Below, piece by piece: positions 35,321 to 46,714 of a stretch of 64,000 nt of DNA. Each line of letters starts with the position of its first letter. The first letter of the stretch is position 1. Position numbers and translations under genes: made by a program. The DNA is from Calliopum simillimum (lineage: Eukaryota; Arthropoda; Insecta; Diptera; Lauxaniidae). The notes under the pieces were generated by a model. It made no database searches. It saw only the letters and a list, made by a program, of their open reading frames with translations, and was not told where the DNA came from. Location of the stretch: positions 162,302,492 through 162,366,491 of the forward strand of contig OX638368.1 of the NCBI GenBank assembly GCA_951812925.1, in the 5' to 3' direction.

Positions 35321-36128
35321 CTAGTAAGGGTGTAACCTTTGGCCTGGCCAAACATTAAATACCCTACACTGCAGTATTTTTAAAATTTTGTTCATATGGG
35401 AGGTGCCACGCCTTCTTGTCCGAGTTCACTCAGTTTTTGCCCAGAGCGTGCATTTATAGTCCTTAGTATTTGAGTAAAATTTAGTTGGATTATCTCAAAA
35501 AACTTTTGCAGTATAGCATTTTGAAACTTTTGCTTATGTGGGAGGTGCCACGCTCTCTTGTATGATTTCACCCAGTTTTTGCTCAGAGCTTACATTTATA
35601 TTCTTAGTGTATGAGTAACACGCTTTCAGTATAGCGTTTCGAAGCTTTTGCTTATATGGGAGATGCCACGGCCTCTTGTCCGAATTCGTTCAGTTTTTTT
35701 TTTTTACGCTTGCGCTAACATTTCTTAGTATTTATGTGTATGTCGGTTGCATTGTCGTGAAAAATTCTCCTAAAGTTGCATTTTGAATATATTTTTTGTA
35801 TGGGCGGTAGGCGTGTCCGTTAACCGATTTCGCTCATTTTCAATCCCACGAGCTAACCATGACGACGGAGGAAGTGCACCAAATTTCATTGAATTATCTT
35901 GCTCAGTTTTCTCAAAAAGTGTATTTCCACGCACACCCAGCCAGCTAGCCAGTCACCCAGCCAGCTAGCCAGTCACCCAGCCAGCCAGATAGACGGACAT
36001 GGCTAAATAGACTCAGGAGGTGACTCTGATCAAGAATATATACACTTTTCTATATCTGCCGCGCCTCCTTCTCCGCGTTACAAACGGAAGGACAAAGTGA
36101 ATATACCCTGGGTGTAGGGTATAAAAAA
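35321..36128 (-). mobile_element. helentron-like element, copy E (tandem with D)
   Basis: Directly abuts copy D in the same orientation, with CTAG at 35321-35324, a perfect hairpin (TTTGGCCTGGCCAAA), internal ~140-bp units, an expanded CCAG microsatellite at about 35935-35990 and the 5' block ending near 36128. Confidence 0.75.
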
Positions 36129-36483
36129 ATAAACTGACAACATAAACACTGGGGAGCAATTTGTTGCTGAGCATTTCAACAGCGAATCGGTTTAAATTGG
36201 TTATGTCAATAATGACATTTTTCAAAAACCGGTTACTTAAATTTTGTCAGAATACTCATTATTTATAAATAGCTTTTTCATGGTCAAAGTCAGAAACCAG
36301 TTCATATCACCCCAATACAAGTGAAAAGCATTCAGTCAGTTTTATCTAGTTTTGAGCTATTTGGTATTTCTGGTTCAAAATATTATAGTTTTTAGTTTGA
36401 TAATACTATTAAGCTGTATTTCTGACAAAAAGCGGCTATTTTCATCATAAAAGTAAAAGTAAAACAACGATTTCAATACTACA

Positions 36484-36593
36484 CTAGTAAGGGTGTTATT
36501 TTTGGCCTGGCCCAACACTAAATACCACTGTAGTACACTGTAGTATTTTGAAAATTTTGCTTATATGTACGGGAGATGCCACGAACTTATAAT
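36484..36593 (-). mobile_element. helentron-like fragment, copy F (3' end only)
   Basis: CTAGTAAGGGTGTTATTTTT, the decayed hairpin GGCCTGGCCC and one partial internal unit. The sequence stops matching at about 36593. Confidence 0.6.
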
Positions 36594-39204
36594 GTACCAT
36601 CTTAAGCAAATATAATAGCAAAATTATTTTATTGCCACTAATCGAACTAAATTCTAAGCATCTGAACAAACCTAAAGTGTGAGGTGAGATTTGCAAGTTG
36701 TGAAATATCATTTTATAGATTAATTGAAAAGATTCTATGGTTACTGATCCAATGGCGAATATTTTCATATGGCTTTAATTTTGAATCATTGAAGTTTTCA
36801 AGAAAAGTCCAGTATCACAATCTGCTACTATGAAAGCTGCTGCTGAGTTTTATACCATTTCAGAATTTTTTTGAGTCCTTTGCTGTTAAAATTAAGCGAG
36901 AGAAAAAAATGTTCTTACAAGAAACTGTTTTGAAAAACCTGGCGTAACCGAATTAGTTATTAGCATCACTAAATCTCTGAATGCAATGATGGCAACCAAA
37001 TGACAATGTCATGCCTTGTAACTTTCATTGGAGTGTTTTTCAAATATTTTCTCAAAACTTGCCCGCTACCCCGAATATGCTGACGTTGAGGCCACCACCA
37101 ATACCATACTGGGTTGATTTGCAAATTTTGCACCCCCTCTCCCTCTCCCCCCTCATTTTGCAACTCACTTCTTTTCATTGTTGCTTGCAAGAAGCGCAAA
37201 TAAAGCAATTTGTATTCAAAATATGAAAACAACTCTGCGTTTGTCTTTTGTAAAACAGCAGTGACAAGTGATTGCCTCAGCATGTGTACATGTGCATGTT
37301 TGTGTGAGTGTGCGTGCGTGTAAGTGTGTGAAATACCGGTAGCTGCAGAATTTTAGTGGTTGCGGTTGAAGTTCTTTAAAATTTTTGACATTTTTTGGCA
37401 GCGCAGCGATTGTTGTAATAAGATGAACATCCCTTTATGGCGCCATTGTAAATTTGACTGTTGTTCGTTGTTGTTATTGTTGTTGTCTCTGCTTCGATGT
37501 TAGTTACGAACATCAAAACAACAACAACAAAAACATCAAATTGTCATTGTCAAGCGACTTTATTAACATGAATTTATTTCGACAAATTCTTTGATGGCTC
37601 TTGGCCTTCATATTGAATTCCTTTTTAAAGTTTTACAGGTCCTTTACTGAAAATAGGATTTTTTATTTTTTTAACTGTGTACGAAATCAAATAAAGAAAT
37701 TTTACCTTAAACTTTGCTTCAATATTCTTATGAAGAATTGCAACAACATGGGAACATAAATAATAATGCATAACACCGCATTTCACGACATTATACATTT
37801 GGCTCCATAAAAAAAAAAAAACCAAAAGCAAAAAATGGCTCAAAAGTACAATTACCAATTCCATCGTTTCTTAACTTAACTTGGCTGTAGCTACACTGTA
37901 TTTCATTCCATGATTTTCACTGCTGTAAAAATCTACGAGTAAAGTGCGAGTGACTTTGAACTTTTAATGCGATTTTGTCATGCGGAGTAGCAGCAGATTC
38001 CAGTTACAGCAGAAATGTTGCCATTGTCACTACAACACGTTATGATTGTTGTTGCACTAACGCTTTGCAATATATATTACCAAATTTTAAATAGCAGGGC
38101 ACAGTGGTCATTAAATAAGTTCTGTGGATCAAAAAACCGGGCATATTTCCTATCTGAGTTAAGGCGAATATTGGCATCGCACAGGGCAATTATCTCACTA
38201 GCCTCATGAACGGAGAAAAAAAATGGTACGTGCTACTTTATTTCTAATGTATAATACCAGAATTTCAAGTCAAGAATAGTGACTGAAGTAAATTGTACCT
38301 TACTGTTTTAGTCATTTCAGCATATATGCAGCTGTTAATTTTTTTGAAAAAATTGGCGTGATAAAAAAAAAAAAAAAAATATTGATCCAACAAGAACTGT
38401 AAAGTTCAAACAAAACAAAAAAAAAAAAATACGAACTGACCGCACTATGTTGCGAACCTTGGTCTGTCCGTATGATAGTTAGAAAAACTTCTTCTGAAAA
38501 ACTAACATTACTTTATCTTTTGTTCAGTCTGATCAAAAACATTAGAGCCAACAATTTTTTACACATGTCAAAAATCGATATCAAGTTCACTTTCGCATAA
38601 AAAGTTATTCAGGCTCAAAAGTCGCGGATATAATTTTTTTGCAAATATCTCGCTAACAGTTAATTCAAAAGAAAAATCATTTTTCACAATATTGTTGCTC
38701 AAAAAATTTCCTAGAAAGATTTTTCTTTAGAATGTCCGCCCACCGGAATGTGTTTTGTTTTAAAAACATAACGATAAACTTGGCACCAAGAAACTCGTCC
38801 AGCCACGAGAAATGTGAGCCTGCGGAGGCTGTCCCCGACGGAAGCTTTCACTGTATTTTTCCTAGAAAATTACAGTCAAAATGATTACTTTATATTGTCG
38901 TTTAAGAGATAGAACTTGCTTAGTGAACTTTTGTTTTAAAATTGAGTTAAACATACCACATTACATATTTTCTTATGCTCTATCGATAGAAAAACTCAAA
39001 AATGGTGATATCCGCTTCTATACCATTTTACTCAGAAATAAAATTCATTGAGATAATTTTTTCTACAGGTAATATTCATTAAGTGACTTCAAAAATTTAT
39101 TTTCTTTGTACTTGATGAAATTTGTTATTTTATTTTTGTTATTCTATTCGTACTTAAATAAGGAACAACGATAAAAATATAAGCGATGTAAGCGTAAGTA
39201 AGTG
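36594..39204. other. intergenic with simple repeats
   Basis: No gene recognised. TG-rich simple sequence lies at 37283-37330, and a GTT run (37445-37480) facing a CAA run (37516-37535) could pair as an imperfect hairpin. A single-arm fragment of the 5.2-kb palindrome family lies at about 38570-38700. A GC-rich block of about 115 bp at 38735-38850 interrupts that fragment and is unexplained. Confidence 0.4.
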
Positions 39205-39612
39205 TGCTATCTTAAGGCTGGCCGAAGGTGAAATTCCCTACACGGCAACATTTCAAAATCTTTGGGAATTCACTTGGTTTTTGCGTCAAGCTTGCTTCGA
39301 CTATTTGTAGTGTCTGTGCGAAATTTGGTTGCATTATCTCTGATAGAGCACTACGTCGTTTGGAAAAATTTGTTAGTGTGGGGGGTACCACGCCCTGTTG
39401 TTCGAGGTAAACAAGTCTTTGTTAAGATCTCGATTTTACTGATTCTACCATCGATACCTATGTGTATTGTTTGCTTTCCCGTAAAAAATGATGTAAGCAT
39501 AGTGTTTCAAATGATTATATTATATGGGCGGTAGGCATTTCGGTTAACCGATTTCGCTTATTTTCAATACCCCAAGCTAACTGTTACGACTAAAGCAGAG
39601 TGCAGAATTTTC
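39205..39612 (-). mobile_element. old helentron-like fragment, copy G
   Basis: Recognisable pieces in the expected order on the minus strand: CTGGCC hairpin remnant, CCCTACACGGCA, ACCACGCCCTGTTGTTCGAG, TATGGGCGGTAGGCAT and GGTTAACCGATTTCGCTTAT. Strongly diverged and truncated at both ends. Confidence 0.55.
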
Positions 39613-39936
39613 TTGATCTTTTAAAAATATTTTTGAAATTTATAAGGAGAGTACTCCCTAAAACGTGTAACTGCCTCAAAAATCTCGTAAGCTCGTAATA
39701 GTTGTCAAAATCAATTCGAGGCTTTTACATGTTTTAAGGAATACTCTAAATGAACTTTCAAAGATTGAATTTTCGTAATTTACTTGAGAGGTAAAACTCA
39801 CTAAGTGCGAAAACTCGTTTTTCTCATGTTCTGATTACACTATTGCAATAAAAATTGCACTCAATTATTGATAAAAGCTTATTTTTCACACAAACCACAA
39901 ATTTATCGACTTACGAAATTTTCCTATTTTTCAGAC

Positions 39937-39968
<32 letters not shown>

Positions 39969-42474
39969 TAGTAAATCGATATTTTCTCCGAAATCAAAAA
40001 AATGTCACTAAGTGAGTTTTTCCCCTTAACCGATGATATTTACCTCAAGAAAATTTCAAACCCAAAAAATTATAAAGTCAAAATGCTTACATAAAGTAAG
40101 GTATAGGAATTTATGTTTAAAAATTCGTGTTAAATACTTTCATTTTTTTAACTACCGGAGTGAACCAAAAATTATGACGTTGATTTTTCTCCGTTTGCTT
40201 TCTGGTACAGGATGAGCTACTACTCCAACTACAGAAGATAAAGAAATGGACGTTATAGAAATATTATCGAAACTCACTTACTTTGATATAAGATACAGGG
40301 ATACAAGAACCTTAACAAAATGAATTTTATTTAGTGGAAATCTCAAAACTCCAACTGTGTGCAACACAGTTGCTACTATTGCTGGTGTATATATAACATA
40401 GATACTCGTACATTCATACAATAGTTATGATGATAATTCCTTTGCCTTCGTTTTTTATGACTCGAAAAGGTACAACTTACTTGCCAATGCCAGTTAGTTG
40501 TTGTTGTTACTGTTGTCATTGTTGTAACTTTTCTTGTTGTACCGTACTGTACTTTACGTAGGTAAGGAATTGCAGCCAAAATAATATTGCAGAATTATAC
40601 AACAACAAGAATGGCAACACGAATCTACGGCGGATGTTTCCTGGAGTGTTTATTGCTTTTTCCAAAAATTTTATAAATTCTCACAACGAAAATGCGCAAA
40701 AGTATTCCGCAGCTTCTTCATAAAGCGCTGCTGTTGGTAAAGGGGGGGGGGGCTTATAACCAAACAGCACGAATACTCGAATTACGTTTTTTAGATCGCA
40801 GTTTTGGCCAACAATTTATAATAGCGCCTATTTTTCCGTACAGTTAAACACAAGATGAATAACACGTTAACATAATGCAGATGTTTATTTATAGCGTTCT
40901 TGGTAGAACGAATTGCTGACTGGCTGGTGAAAATAATGCGAGTCAATATAAAGCCAGAAAATAAAATATATATTTTTGAAGAAATTTTATATTAAAGAAT
41001 CAAAAATTGTAAAAATGCACAAAATCTACAGCTCGGTAGATTGTGATTTCTAGAAACTTAATATACCACCACTCATTCCCTTCTCACCTCACTCCGTTCA
41101 ACCTTCGTAGACAACAGACAATAACATGAACCAATTTAACGCTGAATTAAACTTGGAACAATACGAGTACTTGAAGTGTCCTGTCAACAGCTGTTGTGGC
41201 AACGCAACACCATCTAACGACCGAGTCAACGTGGATTCCTTGGTTGTTGGTTGGTTGGTTGCTCTTTTACTGCAAACACGTCCAAAAACAACTCGAGGCG
41301 ATTTCAAAGAAAACTCTGACACAACGCAAGAAAACCAGGAATCCAAGAGCAACCACATCAACCGCATCATGTTGGACGATTGCAATACGATGCCACCTTC
41401 ACGTATTGCGCGCTGGCTGATTGTGAAATCATGAGAAACTCTACAGACCACTAAAAAGAAACCAAAACGGCATGAAGTGCACCTCAGGCGCAATGTTGGT
41501 GCTGCTGCTGCTGCTGTCTCACCTAACAACGTGTCTGGCATGGCAAATGTGGAGGAAAAAGAATTCTCGTATTTCATGAGTTCAGTTCATTCACACTTTC
41601 CAGACTCCATGAATGCGAAGTGCGCTGTGCTACACGCGGCTGAGAGGCATAAAGTGTTAGAAATTAAAAGAAAAAAAAAAACATTTCTTGATTTCCATGT
41701 TTTTGACATTTCACTCGCACTGTACAACTGGCAGCTGAAAAAATGAACATTGGCAAACAATAGCAATGACAAGGTGGGAAATTAGACGTCAACCAAATGT
41801 CAGTTGCAAATAATAATAATTTACCACACAATTGTCATGTATTGACTGGAACGAGGGTTGTCTTTCAGTCATCGATGCCTGAAAGTTGTAACTCAGAAAT
41901 ATAATTTTCAAAACTGACCAATTGCCTTTTGTCTGGCCAAACCAAAAAAAAGCATAGATGAGGTTTTAGAATTACAGTTTTAGTGTTGTCAAGCAGACAA
42001 AATTTAGACAAAATCTCAAATAAATTGAAAATATATTTTGGTGTCCAACAGAACAATTTTCAAATTTCGGAAGCAAATAAATGACTAAAGCCATAATTTT
42101 ATTGAGTAAATGAATATGACAAAACATTATAGTTATTTTGTTTTAATGGTACATTGCATTTTATATGCTAAAACTCATTTATATTCGATATTTTTTGATA
42201 ATATATACACGAAAAATCATTCCGGGAACGCATCCCAAAGCGAGAAATCCAAAATCAAACTTAAAAAAATCATATAAATCTACCAATATTAAACAAATCA
42301 AGTAACCTATTAAGAGGAGTTTTTATCACAGAATCACATTTTGGGGACATTATTTAAAAAAAATATTCTTTTCTAATAGAAATATGCTAAAATATGTTGT
42401 CCGAGAGTTTGTGCATCAATTCAGGAAACGCAGTTGTAACTGGCCGAAAACTATTTAAAGTAAACGCATCCGCT
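39613..42474. other. intergenic; one GC-richer unique stretch
   Basis: A T run of about 29 lies at 39939-39967 and a G run of about 10 near 40742. Positions 41080-41760 are visibly richer in GC with long overlapping open frames on both strands (up to 159 codons, minus). None shows a domain, and GCT repeats at 41498-41516 inflate them. It could be an exon or regulatory block of an unrecognised gene. Confidence 0.35.
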
Positions 42475-43645
42475 ATGTAAAATAAAGAAAAAATCAACAA
42501 AAATAAATAATACTCGATTTTTGAAGTGTCATGAAAGTGTTTTTACAAATAAAAAGAAATGTTTTCATATTAAATTCTTAGTATCTTTCTTGTTTACAAC
42601 CATCTTTGATGACCACTATAAGCATCTACCACACATTGTAGACGTTTTTACGTAGAAGGAACCAACTTTTTCAGGTTGTATTTACTCGGTCTTTTCCAAT
42701 ATTGTATTTTCAAATGAAGTTTGGTATTTGGTTGTCTTTCAGCGACCTTTTTCTTTAAATAGACCCACAAATTTTCGATAGAATTATAGTCGGGACTTTG
42801 GACTAATGCATCCATTACTTTGTTACAGTTGAACTGAAGCCACATTCGCACCATAGGCGCTTATGCTTTCGATCATTACGCTGATAATATTTTAAATGGG
42901 GTTTTCGGTCCCTGATAAGCCCAAATTGTCAAGTTTTTAATGTGAAATGGTTAGATATTCTATCGAGTTCATCGTTGTGTCTTTAAAGGATAAGTTTCTA
43001 CTCCTTTGCCACCTTCAAGTCATAATACTAAATTTTTCAATTTTAACATCACATTATTCCGATTGTTAAAATTTAAAAATTTAGTATTATGACTTGGAGG
43101 TGGCAGAGGAGTAGGAACTTATCTTTTATAGTCGCAACCATGAATTGGAAAGAATGTGTAACCATTTTTGCATTAAAAAACTTGACAATTCGGGTTTATC
43201 AGGGACTGAAAACCCCATTTCAAATTCTATCAGCGTAATGGTCGAAAGCATAAGCGCCTATGGTGCGAATGCGGCTTCAGTTCAACTGTAAAAAAGTGAT
43301 GGATGCATTCGTCCAAAGTCCCAACTATAATCCTATCGAAAATTTGTGGGTCTATTTAAAGAAAAAGGTCGCTAAAGACAACCAAATACCAAACTTCATT
43401 TGAAAATACAATATTGGAAAAGACTCAGTAATTACATCCTGAAAAAGTTGGATCCTTCTATGTAAAAACGTCTAAAATGTGTGGTAGATGCTTAAGGTGC
43501 TCATTCAAAGATGGCTGTCAACAAGAAAGATACTAAGAATTTAATATAAAAACATTTCTTTTTATTTGTAAAAACACTTTCTTGACACTTCAAAAATCGA
43601 GTATTATTAGTTTTTGGTGATTTTTTCTTTATTTTGCATTGAATT
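42475..43645. mobile_element. palindrome made of two Tc1-like transposase 3' ends
   Basis: The minus-strand frame 42854-42648 contains VQSPDYNSIENLWVYLKKKV, the C-terminal DDE signature of Tc1 transposases (SPDxNxIENLW). An inverted copy of the same sequence lies on the plus strand at about 43240-43470 with frameshifts (CCAACTATAATCCTATCGAA encodes PNYNPIE). The whole 42475-43045 arm matches 43065-43645 inverted, with the centre near 43055. Both arms are 3' halves, so this is a deletion-derived foldback, not an intact element. Confidence 0.75.
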
Positions 43646-44294
43646 TGCAAATTTTTTTTCACGAATCCTTTTCAAATATAGTAAGCAACTATTATTCATG
43701 AAAAAAAAGTTTGGCAAAAATGTAAGAAGCACGTTTTTTTTTTTGCTTAATTAGTTGAAAATATGAATTTATTTTCATTGTAAAAAGACATTCTTGACAA
43801 ACTGTACATACAGTGAATCAAAAAAGTTTAGGCACTGCGTTATTTTCCAAGTTTATGTTTTTGTAAATAACTTCTTATCCACCAAACTTAAAAAAATAAT
43901 GAGAACCATTTATATTAATTTTTTAATTATTTAAACACAAGTTATTTAAATTCCATTTTTGGTTTAGGAGTAAAGTGATTATAACTAAAAAAGTGCAGAA
44001 TAAAAAAACAATTCCACGATAACCGGCTGTTGTAAGAGAGTATCGTATTGTTTGGAGATCAAAGCTTTCTGTAAATCTTTGCTGAATATCCTAGCAGAAT
44101 TTGACGTCTGAATTGACCTTTGAACTATATTTTCAATTTCAAGATAAGATTTCCGCTGTACATAAAGATTTATATTAACTTTGCGGACCTCTGATGGAAT
44201 TTCTATACCACTGCCTATTTTGCTTTAAAAATTTTAATAATTTAAACAAAATCACATGAGCAACCTTTGGCTTAGTGATAGTCCATAATAATAA
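43646..44294. other. spacer with another Tc1-like end
   Basis: CATACAGTGAATCAAAAAAG at about 43807 looks like a Tc1/mariner TIR start. The following ~430 bp translate on the minus strand into broken pieces loosely like a Tc1 DNA-binding region. No matching second end found. Confidence 0.3.
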
Positions 44295-45940
44295 TTCGCC
44301 GGTGCTTACGAAGACTATCTCTTTTTTAAATGCGGACAAGAAAATCCTTTTTTTTTTTCAAACTGCGGCGAAAAATATCTTTTTTGTGCGAATGCGGTGT
44401 TACGTGTCCCCATGTCAGCGTTACCAACGCGGCCCGCACCGGCTAGCTCGCGAATCAGGGCAGTCCTCAACCCGCCGCGTTGGCCCGAGGGAGCAACAAT
44501 AAGATCTCACTTCCGGTGGAAACCGGAAATTAAATCTAAAAAAACTCAACAAAAAAAAACACTCTAAATAAGACCCACTAAGCCCCAAAACCTCAAAATA
44601 AAAACACCTTTTATTCCGATCAAACCCCCGAAAAAGCTCCATCACACCAGAGAGAGAAATAGATGTTGCGTCTCAATGCACACACCCAACCTGTGCTATC
44701 TAAATCCTTTTTATAGATAACACCCACGTCCGAATCATCGCTGATACCATCCGATTCCAAAATCACCTGGCTGACCACAAGGTCCTGCCCAACCGTTCAA
44801 ACAAAGAAAACTCACCAAAACTTCATATTCACGTTATAAACGATTGCTTAAAATTTATTAACCCACAAATTTTCTTTACAGACTAAGCACAACTTATCAT
44901 CAGATGCACCACCAGTCTTCACATGCAACTTGATGGCTCAAAAATAGGGGAAAACGAATTACTTATAAATTAAATTATCTATAGTAAAAATGTGGAAATT
45001 ACGAAAAATTTAAAAAAACAAAAATACGTAAAAAAACTTAAATAATATATAAATGTATGAACGTGTATTATAGTTTCAAAACCAATTAAATTAAATAAAT
45101 ATTATTAACCTAGAATTTGCAAAAATGTTTTTACTGCCTTATTTAAATATTAAGGTTAATCGATTACCCCCTTTCTTAAAAAAAACCGAAATAAATTTAA
45201 AAATGATTACCCACAAATTACCCGGTGACTCTTAACGAATTTGACAAATCGCTAAAAACACCTTTTATTTAAACGACCAAACAAAAACAAAAAAACGCGT
45301 TAAACAAGACCACGTAAACTACACTTTTGCAAAATTAAAAAATATGTAATAAATATAAAATCAGTTAAACAAAATCAAAAGATGTAAATAAAGGTATATG
45401 TTAAAAAAAACAAATGAGTACTAGACTCAGCTAAAAAAAACTAATTATTTGAATATCTCAGAAAATTCCTAAAACCCAAGTTCTTTACTGTTTTTCAGGA
45501 TATCAATGTTTTCTCACAAACATTCAATCAGAAAGTTCATATATAGAAACCCTATTCCTATCCTAATAAAGAGCGCTCCATACAAGGTAGAATTAGGTAC
45601 TCAAACTCCCCATATACCCTTATATTCAACACAAAAATATCCCGCTTTTAAAAATTAGGAATTTTCTGCACACAAGAAATTAGAAAAAATACATTAAAAT
45701 ATTCCATAAAAATATCCCTCAAAAATCCCCTTAAAATAAATAATCTGCCGCTGCTGCCAAATTCACCTCTGTAAAACTTTGGTTCTCTCAAAAAAAAAAT
45801 AGCTTGAATCGCTGTTCCCACTTGCTGTCAAAATTAAATTTTTTCTTTATTTTTCCAAAATGGCTGTGTTCAGCATGACGCTACTATTCTTTCCCACCAC
45901 CAAAATTGAAAAATGCAATGGCGGAAGCGCAATATATATA

Positions 45941-46690
45941 CAGTAGGTCCAAGCCAAAGTCGTACACCAAACAAACTTTTTTCCAATGACCCAAAACTAA
46001 GTACGCAAAAATAATTTAAGAAATTTGAAGTACATTTTTAAATAGCCTATTTAATCCTTCAATTTTAACAAAAAACCAAACTTGAAATTTTCCGTTATTT
46101 TTGAAAATAAATGAAATGTTACAGAAATCAAGCATATTCAGTACCAAAGCCAAAGTCGTACACCTTAACAAAATTATAATTTTTACATGAGTTCAGTAAT
46201 TAGTGTACATTATATTATTTTTATTTGTCATATTTAGCCCTTTTGGCAGCCTTTGAATTAGTTTTTCACAATAGCTCGGATACATTTTTTCCCATTTTCC
46301 ATGAATACCCTTTTCAGTTCAGTTTTTGAAGAAATATTGTGCTGGCGAACTTTTGCGGCCAGATAATTCCACAAGATTTTAATAGCATTTATATCTGGAC
46401 CCTGCGCCAGTGTTACGAATACATTGGTACAGTTGTATTGAATCCATGATCTCATTTTATAAGAAATATGTTTGAAATCGTTATTTTATTAAAAGTACCT
46501 ATTACTACATTGACCAAGTTTATCCTTATATTGCAATAAATTTAGTCTCTAAATGTTCAAATACATCTTATGATCCTTACTACTATCAACAAAATGGAGT
46601 ATTCTAGGCCTAGCTGCTGAAAAGAGCCCCAAACCATTAGTGAACCACCTTCATGTTTTTGGTTGAATCTTCAATACACTTTTGGAAAAA
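45941..46690 (-). pseudogene. Tc1-like transposon relic, C-terminal half of transposase
   Basis: A TA|CAGTAGGTCCAAGCCAAAGT end lies at 45939-45960. On the minus strand, 46680-46595 gives KHEGGSLMVWGSF (Tc1 block before the second Asp), and 46455-46258 gives WIQYNCTNVF, LAQGPDINAIKILWNYLAAK and KRVFMENGKK, the C-terminal region whose catalytic glutamate position now reads lysine (AIKILW for the usual PIENLW). Several stops and frameshifts; the 5' half is gone. Confidence 0.65.
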
Positions 46691-46714
46691 CATAAATAAA
46701 TCTTTAAGAAAAAT

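Noticed and set aside
34975..35968. Several 60-93-codon frames with 'NIFFVWAVGVSVNRF'-like sequence recurring in the window
   Set aside because: They recur because they lie in every copy of the helentron-like repeat (also at 16489-16779 and 17407-17688); they are not genes.
37440..37540. Hairpin of GTT and CAA repeats as a structured RNA
   Set aside because: Complementary trinucleotide repeats pair trivially; no conserved loop or flank.
41098..41577. 159-codon open frame (minus) with overlapping 102-codon frame on plus
   Set aside because: No domain, signal peptide or conserved motif; long frames on both strands reflect higher GC content and a GCT repeat.
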